Part shown: one piece after another, positions 1 through 6,432 of the stretch
Layout of the letters: each line of letters opens with the position of its first letter
Numbering within the stretch: position 1 is the stretch's first letter
Source: Lachnospiraceae bacterium
GTDB lineage: Bacteria; Bacillota; Clostridia; Lachnospirales; Lachnospiraceae
Direction of reading: 5' to 3'
DNA length: 7,226 bases
Assembly: GCA_021199395.1 (NCBI GenBank)
Contig: JAJQIE010000187.1
Location: forward strand, 1-7,226
The notes under the pieces: generated by a model
Seen by the model: only the letters and a program-made list of their open reading frames with translations
What the model was told of the DNA's origin: nothing
Databases searched by the model: none
Made by a program: the position numbers and the translations under genes

Positions 1-2236
1 GCCCTACAACAGTGATGGCAGAGGAACGCAGTTCAACGGGGCGTATCAGCTGAAATCAGTAGAGCTGGTATTCCAGACGGAGGACGACTATCAGGCCTAT
101 CTGGATGGCACCGGCGCTGTTGGAGCCGGCACATCCGGGGGCGTGCTCAGATACACATCCGAGGAAAAAGTGACAAACGGGGAGATTACCGCACAGAATG
201 ATTTGATTACGGAAGCGTCAGATACCACCAGTACGGCCTGGACGACCCTGGATTATGAGTCCGCCGGTGAAGACGGCTCTGTCTGGAAGGTTACTTATAG
301 TCTCCCTGACCAGAAGCTTGTCTGCAATGCCGAAGATACCTCCGCACCGGCGCTTTACTGCTTTATCCCGACCGTGAGCGGCGATACAGATCTTCAGATT
401 CGGATCACGCTCTCCCCGGTGGACGGAGACGGAGATCTGCTGACAGACAGCAACACTCTGACGCAGCAGGGCAACAATATTTACTACAATACCTTCTTTT
501 CCAGGACGGATGGGGCCTCTGGCACCGCGACGCCGCTTACCAGCAAAAAGGTATTTGTGAAGACCGTCAGGCGGACGATTACCGGCCTGATATGGATGGA
601 TCAGGATCAGGACGGGATCTATGTCTCACAGGCCTCCTCCGCGGGCAGTACGGATCAGCCGTTAGAGGGCATTGAGGTGGGGCTGTACACAACGACAGAT
701 CCCGGAGATATCGGCGGCGTGACAAGGACAGTGGCCCCGGACGGCACCGTGACCTGGACATACACGGATGGCGGAAATACTTATACATGGAGCTCCGTAT
801 CGGTGAACGGCGTCACGTACTATCCGGCGACAGATGTGCTCGGAAAGCTGGTGGATAAGGTGACGACGGGGGCGGATGGAGCGTACAGCTTTACGAACCT
901 CGCGTCGGGTACCTACTATGTTCTGGTTACGGATTCCGATGGCGACTATACAGTCCCGGACACCGGCACTCAGCCGATTGCGTTTGGCCGGCTGAGTGTG
1001 ACCTCAGACAAATACAGCGGCACGACCTATACAACCCCGGCTGCCGCCACGAACAAATCCGTTGAGGATTACGGCGGCGTGACAGACGCCGAGCTGACCA
1101 CGGTGGGAGGCGTGACCTCCGGCGGCGCGGCTACGCTGCAGAGCACGATCATCACGAACAACGGCTCCGGCATATCCCTGCCGACCCTGGAGAGCATGCA
1201 GGTCGCTAACTATGTGACAAACAACTGGAACAGCGGCCTCTGCTACATCGATCTGACGATGGAGAAGCAGTGGGAGAACATACTGAATGCGTCGATAGAG
1301 GAAGGAAACTCCGTGACCCTGACACTGACCGGAACCATCGGCAGCGGGAGCACGACCGTTGTAAACGAGACGTATACCGTGACGCAGGGAAGCGCGGATG
1401 TTACCGCCGTGGACAGCGCCGGGAATACGGTTACCGTGACGGAGACAAAGAATACCACGGCGATGGAGGTCGTCTGGACACTGACGAGCGCGGCGCTGCA
1501 GGCGAAGGGCGCTTCCGGGGAAATCAGCTATAGCGTGACAGAGACGGCAAAGGATTCCTCCGGGGAGGAGCTCGTCGGCTATCTGTCAGACGTAAGCTAT
1601 GACACACAGGGCTCCGTCATGACTGTGAAGGCGATCAACACGCAGATCCTGTACGAGCTGGAGCTTTACAAGATCAGCTCCTCCGCGGGAAGCAGTACGT
1701 ACTATCTGTCAGACGCAGAGTTCACGCTGTACAGCGACAGCACATGCAAAAATGCGGTGGCTACCAGCATCAGCGGCACAGGCAGCGACAGCGGAAAAAT
1801 CTATTTCGGCTATCTGCAGCCAGGCGTCTACTACCTGAAAGAGACGCAGGCGCCATCCGGGTACGCTCTGAACCTTGGGCTGCTGAAGGTCGAAATCACA
1901 TACCCGACGAATGCTCCGACCACGCCGACCATCACCGTGACGCAGCTGCAGGACGAGGCGACAGGCAGCACGCTTCCATCCGGAGGAACCTCTTACAGTA
2001 AGCAGGACAGTCTGGAGGATCCCTCCGCGAGTGGGACATTGCTGACGAACATCTATACCGCAGCCGGCAACACGGGCGGTACTCTCTACACCATCTCGTT
2101 TGCGGTGGAAGACGACTGCGTCTACGAGCTGCCCGCGACCGGCTCCGTCGGCATTCTCTGGCCGACACTGGGCGGCGTCGCACTGATGCTCGTGGCGCTG
2201 GCGATGAGTGAGAGGAAGCGGTGGAGGATGGAGTAA
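1..2236 (+). CDS. Large LPATG-anchored surface protein, probable ancillary/tip pilin (5' partial)
   Basis: The frame is open from position 2, giving 744 in-window residues, so the GTG at 143 is internal and the true start lies upstream. Visible domains: an uncharacterised beta-rich part to about 570; an SdrD_B-like domain at about 578-965, with GLIWMD and an acidic DQDQDG (599-616) that could bind calcium; a Cna_B-like domain at about 1253-1645, with Lys (1265) in MEKQWE, Glu (1541) in SVTETA and Asn (1637); and a SpaA/prealbumin-like domain at about 1652-2060, with Lys (1670), the E-box YYLKETQAPSGY (Glu 1841) and Asn (2048). These Lys/Glu/Asn sets fit the self-forming isopeptide bonds of such folds; the pairing is inferred. 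The C-terminus has LPATG (2129-2143), a hydrophobic segment and a basic tail, the standard cell-wall sorting signal. It is an accessory or tip subunit by context; the binding target cannot be told because the N-terminus is missing. Confidence 0.88.
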   Translation, partial: PYNSDGRGTQFNGAYQLKSVELVFQTEDDYQAYLDGTGAVGAGTSGGVLRYTSEEKVTNGEITAQNDLITEASDTTSTAWTTLDYESAGEDGSVWKVTYSLPDQKLVCNAEDTSAPALYCFIPTVSGDTDLQIRITLSPVDGDGDLLTDSNTLTQQGNNIYYNTFFSRTDGASGTATPLTSKKVFVKTVRRTITGLIWMDQDQDGIYVSQASSAGSTDQPLEGIEVGLYTTTDPGDIGGVTRTVAPDGTVTWTYTDGGNTYTWSSVSVNGVTYYPATDVLGKLVDKVTTGADGAYSFTNLASGTYYVLVTDSDGDYTVPDTGTQPIAFGRLSVTSDKYSGTTYTTPAAATNKSVEDYGGVTDAELTTVGGVTSGGAATLQSTIITNNGSGISLPTLESMQVANYVTNNWNSGLCYIDLTMEKQWENILNASIEEGNSVTLTLTGTIGSGSTTVVNETYTVTQGSADVTAVDSAGNTVTVTETKNTTAMEVVWTLTSAALQAKGASGEISYSVTETAKDSSGEELVGYLSDVSYDTQGSVMTVKAINTQILYELELYKISSSAGSSTYYLSDAEFTLYSDSTCKNAVATSISGTGSDSGKIYFGYLQPGVYYLKETQAPSGYALNLGLLKVEITYPTNAPTTPTITVTQLQDEATGSTLPSGGTSYSKQDSLEDPSASGTLLTNIYTAAGNTGGTLYTISFAVEDDCVYELPATGSVGILWPTLGGVALMLVALAMSERKRWRME

Positions 2237-2329
2237 AGCGCACACGCAAAAAATAGTGTAGAGCAATGTGCGAACGCGCAAAAGCATTAAGGAGCGAACG
2301 CACATTGCGCGAAAGCAGCAAAGTGGTGT

Positions 2330-2357
2330 AAGACAATGTGCGAGATTCGCATAAAAT
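2330..2357 (+). promoter_or_regulatory. Candidate sigma-A promoter for the backbone pilin gene
   Basis: AAGACA (2330-2335, 4 of 6 matches to TTGACA), a 16-bp spacer and TAAAAT (2352-2357, 5 of 6 matches to TATAAT). Transcription would start near 2364 and leave a leader of about 50 bases. The third repeat copy (2334-2342) runs from the -35 box into the spacer, and the fourth copy starts at the last base of the -10 box, which would suit a repressor or activator site. The match is modest and unproven; the gene could instead be read through from upstream. Confidence 0.35.
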
Positions 2358-2402
2358 GCACATTTTCATAAAAAAGTCCTGGCGAATGCCGGAAAAAAAG
2401 AA

Positions 2403-2408
2403 AAGGAG
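2403..2408 (+). promoter_or_regulatory. Ribosome binding site of the backbone pilin gene
   Basis: AAGGAG lies 8 bases before the ATG at 2417. This strong, well-spaced site, together with the signal peptide that begins directly at this ATG, fixes the start. Confidence 0.85.
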
Positions 2409-2416
2409 AACATACT

Positions 2417-4141
2417 ATGAAAAGGAAAAAGATTTTGTCACTCGCAGCCGCGGCAGCGCTCATGCTGTCCGCCATTCTGCCCGCACAGGCGGCGACATCC
2501 AGTACGCTGGCCGCAAACGGCAGCCAGATCGTCACGACATCGGAGACGGTCACCATCAGCCAGATCCCGGATGACGCGGCTGGCCTGAGCTTTGACACAT
2601 ATCAGGTACTTTACGCGAACTATGACGAAACGTCGAACGCGCTGACGTATCATCTGACCGACTGGGCAACGGCGGCGCTTAATGTCGGTGGGACTGGTAG
2701 TGCGTATGCCTCTGAATCCGCGGCGATCAAAGCGATCGCGGCTCTGACCGGGACAAGCGGAACCGGAATAACGGGGCAGTCTGGAGGTAACACCGCCACA
2801 GAGCAGAACGATATCGTAAATGCGCTGGCGGCGTATATCGCGCAGAATGGCTCGGTTGCTGCTGTTACTTCATCAAAGTGGAGCACGAACTGGTTATATT
2901 CGTCGGGAAACACGGAAGCGACATTAGACCTTCCGGTAGGCGCATACCTTGTGATCCCGAATGCTTCCAACATGGCGTTTCTGAATATGCTGGTCAGCGT
3001 GGACGCAGTCGCTTCCGGCTCGAATAACAAGTGGGAAACCTCCGCGCACGGCGCGGTTCTCAAGGGCAATAAAATAGACCTGACAAAGGTGGTAGAGGAG
3101 AAAGGCGCTAATGAAACCGCGGATGGCTCCACAGACGTGCGGATCGGCGGGACAGTGACCTACACGGTCACGGCGGATGTGCCGCGCTTTGCCTCCAATG
3201 CGGATAATATTAAGTTTGAGATCGTCGATGTGCCGACGAATGTAAAGATCGATACAACTACACTGCAGGTGTACGGCGTGAATGCGAGTGGTAACACGCA
3301 GTTGGATGAGTCAACCAATTATACATTTTCTTATAATTATACTAGTACGGAAAACAAATTGACCATTGATTTCTCCAGCCAGTACGGAGCTTCGTTCCGG
3401 AACCTGGAAACAAACGGCACCTATACCTATCCGTATACATCCGTAAAGATTACGTATGACGCGGAGCTGCTGAGCACCGCAGCTATAAATAGCGCGAACA
3501 CGAATACGGTCACCCTTACCTATGGCCATGACGGTACGAGTAACACCGCGGCAAAAACAGCAAATGTGTATACATATAAGGTGAAGGTGACAAAAAAGGG
3601 AGAGGGAACTGCTAATCTTTCCGGAGCGTCCTTTGAAATCTCCCTCGGCGGTACGCCGATTACATTCGTCGCTGTATCCGGTTCGAATGGTACATATCGT
3701 GTGGCGGATTCCGACGATACCGGCGCTTCCGAGACAGTCACTACCGGTTCGGAAGGCACGCTCACCCTGCTCGGCCTCGACTCCGGAAAGACTTATATGA
3801 TGAAAGAGACAGTCGCTCCGTCAGGCTACAGCATAAATACAAATGTAGTGTACTTTACACTCACCGCTCCGTCCACACTAAGCGGCACGGTCGCCGATGT
3901 GACCTCGAAGGAGTATACCGACAGCAGCAAAACCGAAGAAGTCACCGCAAACAAATCCTGGAGCGTCAGCCTGGCGTCGGACAGCACGGGCGCTGAGCTC
4001 TCCCTTACCGACACAAAAATCCCGGCCCTTCCGGCGACCGGCAGCGTGGGCATCATCGTGTTCACCGTCGTGGGCGTGGCGATCATGATCCTCGCGCTGG
4101 TGCTGATCCATTCGGGGAAGAGCAGAGAAAAGAAAGCTTGA
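2417..4141 (+). CDS. Major (backbone) fimbrial pilin, LPATG-anchored, isopeptide-forming
   Basis: A complete 574-residue secreted precursor. Residues 1-26 form a signal peptide: basic MKRKK, an Ala/Leu core, and probable cleavage after AQA. An N-terminal domain of about 50-210 contains LPVGAYLVI, typical of pilin D1 domains. Residues of about 218-385 resemble the fimbrial isopeptide-forming D2 family: GGTVTYTVTADVP, FEIVD (Asp271), an Asn-rich strand near 358-363 before VTLTYG, and VYTYKVKV. A SpaA/Cna_B-like domain (about 386-485) has LSGASFEI and the E-box MMKETVAPSGY (Glu464). LPATG (538-542), a membrane segment and a GKSREKKA tail end the protein. Size and layout match FimA/SpaA-type shaft pilins polymerised by class C sortases, and two such sortases follow. 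No canonical YPK pilin motif is seen; the VLKGNK stretch (214-219) just before the D2 domain is the best place for the linking lysine, by position only. Confidence 0.92.
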   Translation: MKRKKILSLAAAAALMLSAILPAQAATSSTLAANGSQIVTTSETVTISQIPDDAAGLSFDTYQVLYANYDETSNALTYHLTDWATAALNVGGTGSAYASESAAIKAIAALTGTSGTGITGQSGGNTATEQNDIVNALAAYIAQNGSVAAVTSSKWSTNWLYSSGNTEATLDLPVGAYLVIPNASNMAFLNMLVSVDAVASGSNNKWETSAHGAVLKGNKIDLTKVVEEKGANETADGSTDVRIGGTVTYTVTADVPRFASNADNIKFEIVDVPTNVKIDTTTLQVYGVNASGNTQLDESTNYTFSYNYTSTENKLTIDFSSQYGASFRNLETNGTYTYPYTSVKITYDAELLSTAAINSANTNTVTLTYGHDGTSNTAAKTANVYTYKVKVTKKGEGTANLSGASFEISLGGTPITFVAVSGSNGTYRVADSDDTGASETVTTGSEGTLTLLGLDSGKTYMMKETVAPSGYSINTNVVYFTLTAPSTLSGTVADVTSKEYTDSSKTEEVTANKSWSVSLASDSTGAELSLTDTKIPALPATGSVGIIVFTVVGVAIMILALVLIHSGKSREKKA

Positions 4142-4166
4142 CAATTCCTGCCTGATTTAGCAGAAT
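4138..4166 (+). promoter_or_regulatory. Candidate promoter for the AAA-ATPase-like gene, overlapping the pilin stop codon
   Basis: A perfect TTGACA (4138-4143) contains the pilin TGA stop (4139-4141). After exactly 17 bp comes CAGAAT (4161-4166, 4 of 6 matches to TATAAT). Initiation would fall near 4173, giving a leader of about 48 bases to the ATG at 4221. The perfect -35 box and ideal spacing are the strength; the weak -10 box is the limit. If real, the ATPase-like gene and the sortases can be expressed separately from the pilin. Confidence 0.42.
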
Positions 4167-4188
4167 AGGTTTATCATGGCAGGATTGT
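4141..4188. repeat. Inverted repeat between the pilin and ATPase-like genes (operator or hairpin)
   Basis: ACAATTCCTGCC (4141-4152) pairs with GGCAGGATTGT (4178-4188) over 11 bp with one bulged T (4145); the loop is 25 bases. The repeat starts inside the -35 box of the candidate promoter and encloses its -10 box and likely start point, which fits an operator. As RNA it could be a stem behind the pilin gene that slows read-through or protects the pilin transcript end. A T-run after the stem is missing (TCCGGTC follows), so a Rho-independent terminator is not well supported. Confidence 0.5.
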
Positions 4189-4202
4189 TCCGGTCAATTG
4201 GG

Positions 4203-4209
4203 AAAGGAG
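4203..4209 (+). promoter_or_regulatory. Ribosome binding site deciding the start of the ATPase-like gene
   Basis: AAAGGAG lies 11 bases before the ATG at 4221, with a second GGAG at 4215-4218. The in-frame upstream ATG at 4176 has no comparable site, lies inside the inverted repeat and would add 15 residues unlike the family's start. The family typically opens with MGxYLN, which is what the ATG at 4221 gives. Confidence 0.75.
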
Positions 4210-4220
4210 CGTGCGGAGTT

Positions 4221-5501
4221 ATGGGGGTTTATTTGAACGGAACAGGCGCGTACAGTCTGTTCCGGGAAGATTATTCGCTCACCTATTTTGTGGATAAATC
4301 AGGTATTCTAAATGATCTTGTGCCGATTCTGGAATTAAAAAATCCGGAGGAGAACGACGGAGGAAAAGGAAAGGATCCTAAGTATGTGTGCGTTACCAGA
4401 CCACGTCGGTTTGGAAAAACAGTGATTGCTAATATGATCGCTTCCTATTTTGGAAAAGGGATAGTCAGCAGCGCGGAATTTGACACGATGCAGGTGGCGT
4501 CTTATGACTGGTATAAAAAGCACTTAAACACACATAACGTCATCCGTATTGTTTTGAATGAGCTGCCTGACGGTACGCTGACATACGAAAGCTACATTGC
4601 CAGGATAAAAAAGAGGCTGCTCATGGATCTGAAAATGGCGTATCCGGAGGCAGGAATCGAGAATGAGGATGCCGTCTGGGACGCTCTGACAACTGTTTAT
4701 GAATATTGTGGCGGTGAGAAATTTATCTTTGTTCTGGATGAGTGGGATTATATTTATCATCAGGATTTTGCCGCTGAAGCGGAACGGGAGTCTTATACAA
4801 AGTTCCTGAGCAATCTCCTGAAGGATAAGCCATATGTGGAAATGGCTTATATGACGGGTATTTTGCCGATTGCGAAGTATTCCAGCGGTTCGGAACTGAA
4901 TATGTTTTTTGAATACACGATGGCTTCGAAAGCGAAATACAGTGAATACTTTGGTTTCACAGATGCGGAAGTGGACGATCTGTACCAGAGATACCTGAAA
5001 GTGCAGGAAAATCCAGGGCTGTCCAGAGAAGATCTGGCATACTGGTATGACGGATATCAGACATTTTCGGGCATTCGATTGTACAATCCCCGCTCAGTGG
5101 TCGGAGCGCTTGGCGACAATCAGACGGGCAGCTATTGGACCAGTTCAGGACCGTATGATGAGATTTATTATTATGTGAAAGCGGATATCGGTGAGATCAG
5201 GGATGAGATTACGGAGATGATTGCCGGAGGCTCTGTTCCCGCGAATGTGCAGGAATACGCATCCACCTCTATGGAGCTAAATACCAGGGATGAGGTTTAT
5301 TCTGCAATGGTGGTATACGGTTTTCTTACCTGCGCGAATGGCTGTGTATCCATTCCGAATAAAGAGCTGATGGATAAATTTACTGATATGGTAAAGCAAA
5401 AATCAGATTTCGGATATATGCACAGACTTGCGGCAGAGTCGGCCAGAATGTTGAAGGCTACACTGGCGGGGGATACTTTGCGTGAAAGGGAACACATATG
5501 A
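4221..5501 (+). CDS. AAA-ATPase-like protein, C-terminally short (nuclease domain absent)
   Basis: From the ATG at 4221 the product has 426 residues and no signal peptide or membrane segment, so it is cytoplasmic. It belongs to the AAA-ATPase-like family that is usually fused to a C-terminal PD-(D/E)XK nuclease (AAA-ATPase_like plus DUF1703-type). Family landmarks: MGVYLN start; YFVDKSGIL (22-30); Walker A-like RPRRFGKT (60-67); Walker B VLDEWD (171-176); MTGILPIAK (211-219); YSEYFGFTDAEVDDL (240-254); YDGYQTFSGIRLYNP (276-290). Full-length relatives run well beyond 500 residues. This one stops just after MLKATLAGD (410-418), where the nuclease part would begin, so no nuclease site is encoded. 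The family's biological role is not established. Its stop overlaps the next ATG (ATGA), so it is translationally coupled to the first sortase. Codon use looks more AT-rich than in the neighbours, which hints at separate origin. Either a shortened functional ATPase or a decaying gene is possible. Confidence 0.85.
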   Translation: MGVYLNGTGAYSLFREDYSLTYFVDKSGILNDLVPILELKNPEENDGGKGKDPKYVCVTRPRRFGKTVIANMIASYFGKGIVSSAEFDTMQVASYDWYKKHLNTHNVIRIVLNELPDGTLTYESYIARIKKRLLMDLKMAYPEAGIENEDAVWDALTTVYEYCGGEKFIFVLDEWDYIYHQDFAAEAERESYTKFLSNLLKDKPYVEMAYMTGILPIAKYSSGSELNMFFEYTMASKAKYSEYFGFTDAEVDDLYQRYLKVQENPGLSREDLAYWYDGYQTFSGIRLYNPRSVVGALGDNQTGSYWTSSGPYDEIYYYVKADIGEIRDEITEMIAGGSVPANVQEYASTSMELNTRDEVYSAMVVYGFLTCANGCVSIPNKELMDKFTDMVKQKSDFGYMHRLAAESARMLKATLAGDTLREREHI

Positions 5502-6370
5502 AAAAACACAAGAGCAATCCTGCACTGCTTCTTCTGTTTGCGGCAGGCTTCCTGCTGGTGCTGTACCCGGTGGCGGGCAACCTCTGGAATGCATACCGAC
5601 AGCAGCGGCTGACGAATACCTACGAGACTGCGATGGAAGATCTGACGCAGGAACAGTATGACGAAATGTGGGAGGCGGTTTGGGAATACAATGCCTCCCA
5701 TACGCAGGAATGGGTACCGGACGCGTTTGCCGCAGGCGAGGAGCAGGCGGAGGATGGGGACGAAGCGTATCTCGAATATGAAAGTCTTCTCAATGCGGCC
5801 GGGGACGGCATTATGGGCTATATTGAGATCCCTAAGATTGGGATAAAGATCCCGATTTACCATGGGACGGAGGATGAAGTGCTGACGAAGGGAGCCGGGC
5901 ACCTGTTTGGGTCTTCGCTGCCGGTCGGAGGCGAGAGCACGCACGCGGTGATCGCGGCGCATCGGGGCCTGCCTTCTGCACCGCTGTTTACCGATCTGGA
6001 TCTGCTGGAGGTCGGCGATCAGTTTTATCTCTATATTCTGGATGACATCCTTGCCTATGAGGTGGATCAGGTTCTGGTGGTAGAGCCGGATGAGACGGAG
6101 TCTCTCGTGTGTGAACAGGGCGAGGATTATGTGACGCTGGTGACCTGCACACCGTATGGTGTGAATACGCAGCGGCTTCTGGTGCGCGGACATCGGGTCG
6201 AATATACGGCGGAGCGCTATGAGGAGGAGTCGAATAAAAGCGCGGCTTCTCTTGTGACAAGCTATCCGCTGGTGGCGCTGGCCGGATTCCTCACAGTGGC
6301 AGCGGCGGCTCTGGTAATACGCCTGTATTATCGAAGGAAAGCGAAGCCTTCATCTGAACAGAAGCAGTGA
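5498..6370 (+). CDS. Class C (pilin-polymerising) sortase, first copy
   Basis: A complete 290-residue membrane-bound transpeptidase. An N-terminal membrane segment (about 8-26) and a C-terminal one (about 252-276) flank an external catalytic domain, the topology of class C sortases. Catalytic residues are His155 in AAHRG, Cys217 in TLVTCTPYG and Arg226 in NTQRLLVRGHR; the 62-residue His-Cys spacing is the same as in pneumococcal SrtC enzymes. The domain begins at GYIEIPKIGIKIPIYHG (107-123). The expected lid motif is DP[FW] but here reads Asp-Ala-Phe (75-77, in WVPDAFAAG). It should cleave LPATG between Thr and Gly and link pilins to each other; both surface proteins in this window carry that motif. 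The start overlaps the ATPase-like gene by 4 bp (ATGA), with AAGGG at 5486-5490, 7 bases before the ATG. Confidence 0.95.
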   Translation: MKKHKSNPALLLLFAAGFLLVLYPVAGNLWNAYRQQRLTNTYETAMEDLTQEQYDEMWEAVWEYNASHTQEWVPDAFAAGEEQAEDGDEAYLEYESLLNAAGDGIMGYIEIPKIGIKIPIYHGTEDEVLTKGAGHLFGSSLPVGGESTHAVIAAHRGLPSAPLFTDLDLLEVGDQFYLYILDDILAYEVDQVLVVEPDETESLVCEQGEDYVTLVTCTPYGVNTQRLLVRGHRVEYTAERYEEESNKSAASLVTSYPLVALAGFLTVAAAALVIRLYYRRKAKPSSEQKQ

Positions 6371-6422
6371 GTGACAGAGCTTTTGGTCGAAAGGAAGCGG
6401 CGTCTATATCTGAACAGAAGCG
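6331..6422 (+). repeat. Diverged 36-bp direct repeat: sortase 3' end and a relic copy in the spacer
   Basis: Positions 6331-6366 (last codons of the first sortase) and 6387-6422 (spacer) match at 28 of 36 bases with an offset of 56, including a perfect 14-base ATCTGAACAGAAGC (6352-6365 and 6408-6421). Translated in the frame of the second copy (6388-6432), the spacer reads RKEAASISEQKREE and then stops, resembling the real tail RRKAKPSSEQKQ. The stop TGA (6430-6432) touches the next ATG. This looks like a leftover sortase C-terminus rather than a gene. Confidence 0.65.
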
Positions 6423-6432
6423 GGAGGAGTGA
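6388..6432 (+). pseudogene. Vestigial sortase C-terminal tail (relic)
   Basis: This short stretch has no start or catalytic part, only a tail-like SISEQKREE with a stop directly before the second sortase. By similarity to the end of the first sortase it is either the remains of a deleted third sortase or an extended duplication of the first gene's 3' end made when the sortase pair arose. The match is short, so chance or codon bias cannot be fully excluded. Confidence 0.4.
6423..6427 (+). promoter_or_regulatory. Ribosome binding site of the second sortase
   Basis: GGAGG (inside GGGAGGAG, 6422-6429) lies 5 bases before the ATG at 6433. It falls within the sortase-tail relic, so relic sequence now supplies the translation signal. 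Confidence 0.75.

Larger units (their letters stand above)
2237..2416. repeat. Alternating inverted/direct repeat cluster in the intergenic region before the backbone pilin gene
   Basis: A 9-10 bp element occurs four times in alternating orientation: GCAATGTGCG (2263-2272), CGCACATTGC (2299-2308), CAATGTGCG (2334-2342) and a shorter TGCACATT (2357-2364). The second copy can pair with the first (10 bp) or with the third (9 bp), so two stems exclude each other; copies three and four can form a 7-bp stem. Copies one and three sit in longer direct repeats exactly 70 bp apart (2254-2273 and 2324-2343, 16 of 20 bases identical, all differences purine-for-purine). GCGAACGC also occurs twice (2270-2277, 2294-2301). 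No T-run follows any stem, so a classic intrinsic terminator is not supported. Operator array, attenuator-like leader or RNA processing site are all possible. Confidence 0.7.

Noticed and set aside
1709..2305. Minus-strand frame (198 codons) across the end of the first surface protein
   Set aside because: It is antisense to clear SpaA and LPATG coding sequence; the product is Arg/Cys/His-rich without family features.
2263..2308. Rho-independent terminator after the first surface protein
   Set aside because: The 10-bp stem is real, but it has a long 26-base gap between arms and no T-run after it.
2254..2343. CRISPR-like repeat array
   Set aside because: There are only two long direct copies (16 of 20 bases) and the short elements alternate in orientation, unlike CRISPR repeats.
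4176..4220. Upstream ATG at 4176 as the start of the ATPase-like gene
   Set aside because: No ribosome site precedes it, it sits in the inverted repeat, and the family start motif MGVYLN begins at 4221 behind AAAGGAG.
4138..5500. Insertion sequence or integron ends around the ATPase-like gene
   Set aside because: No transposase, no matching terminal inverted repeats at both borders and no target-site duplication could be seen; a simple recombination event is possible but not shown.
5297..6193. Long minus-strand frame (298 codons) opposite the ATPase-like gene and first sortase
   Set aside because: It lies antisense to two well-identified genes, has a Arg/His/Gln-rich composition with no recognisable motif, and is best explained as a shadow of their codon pattern.
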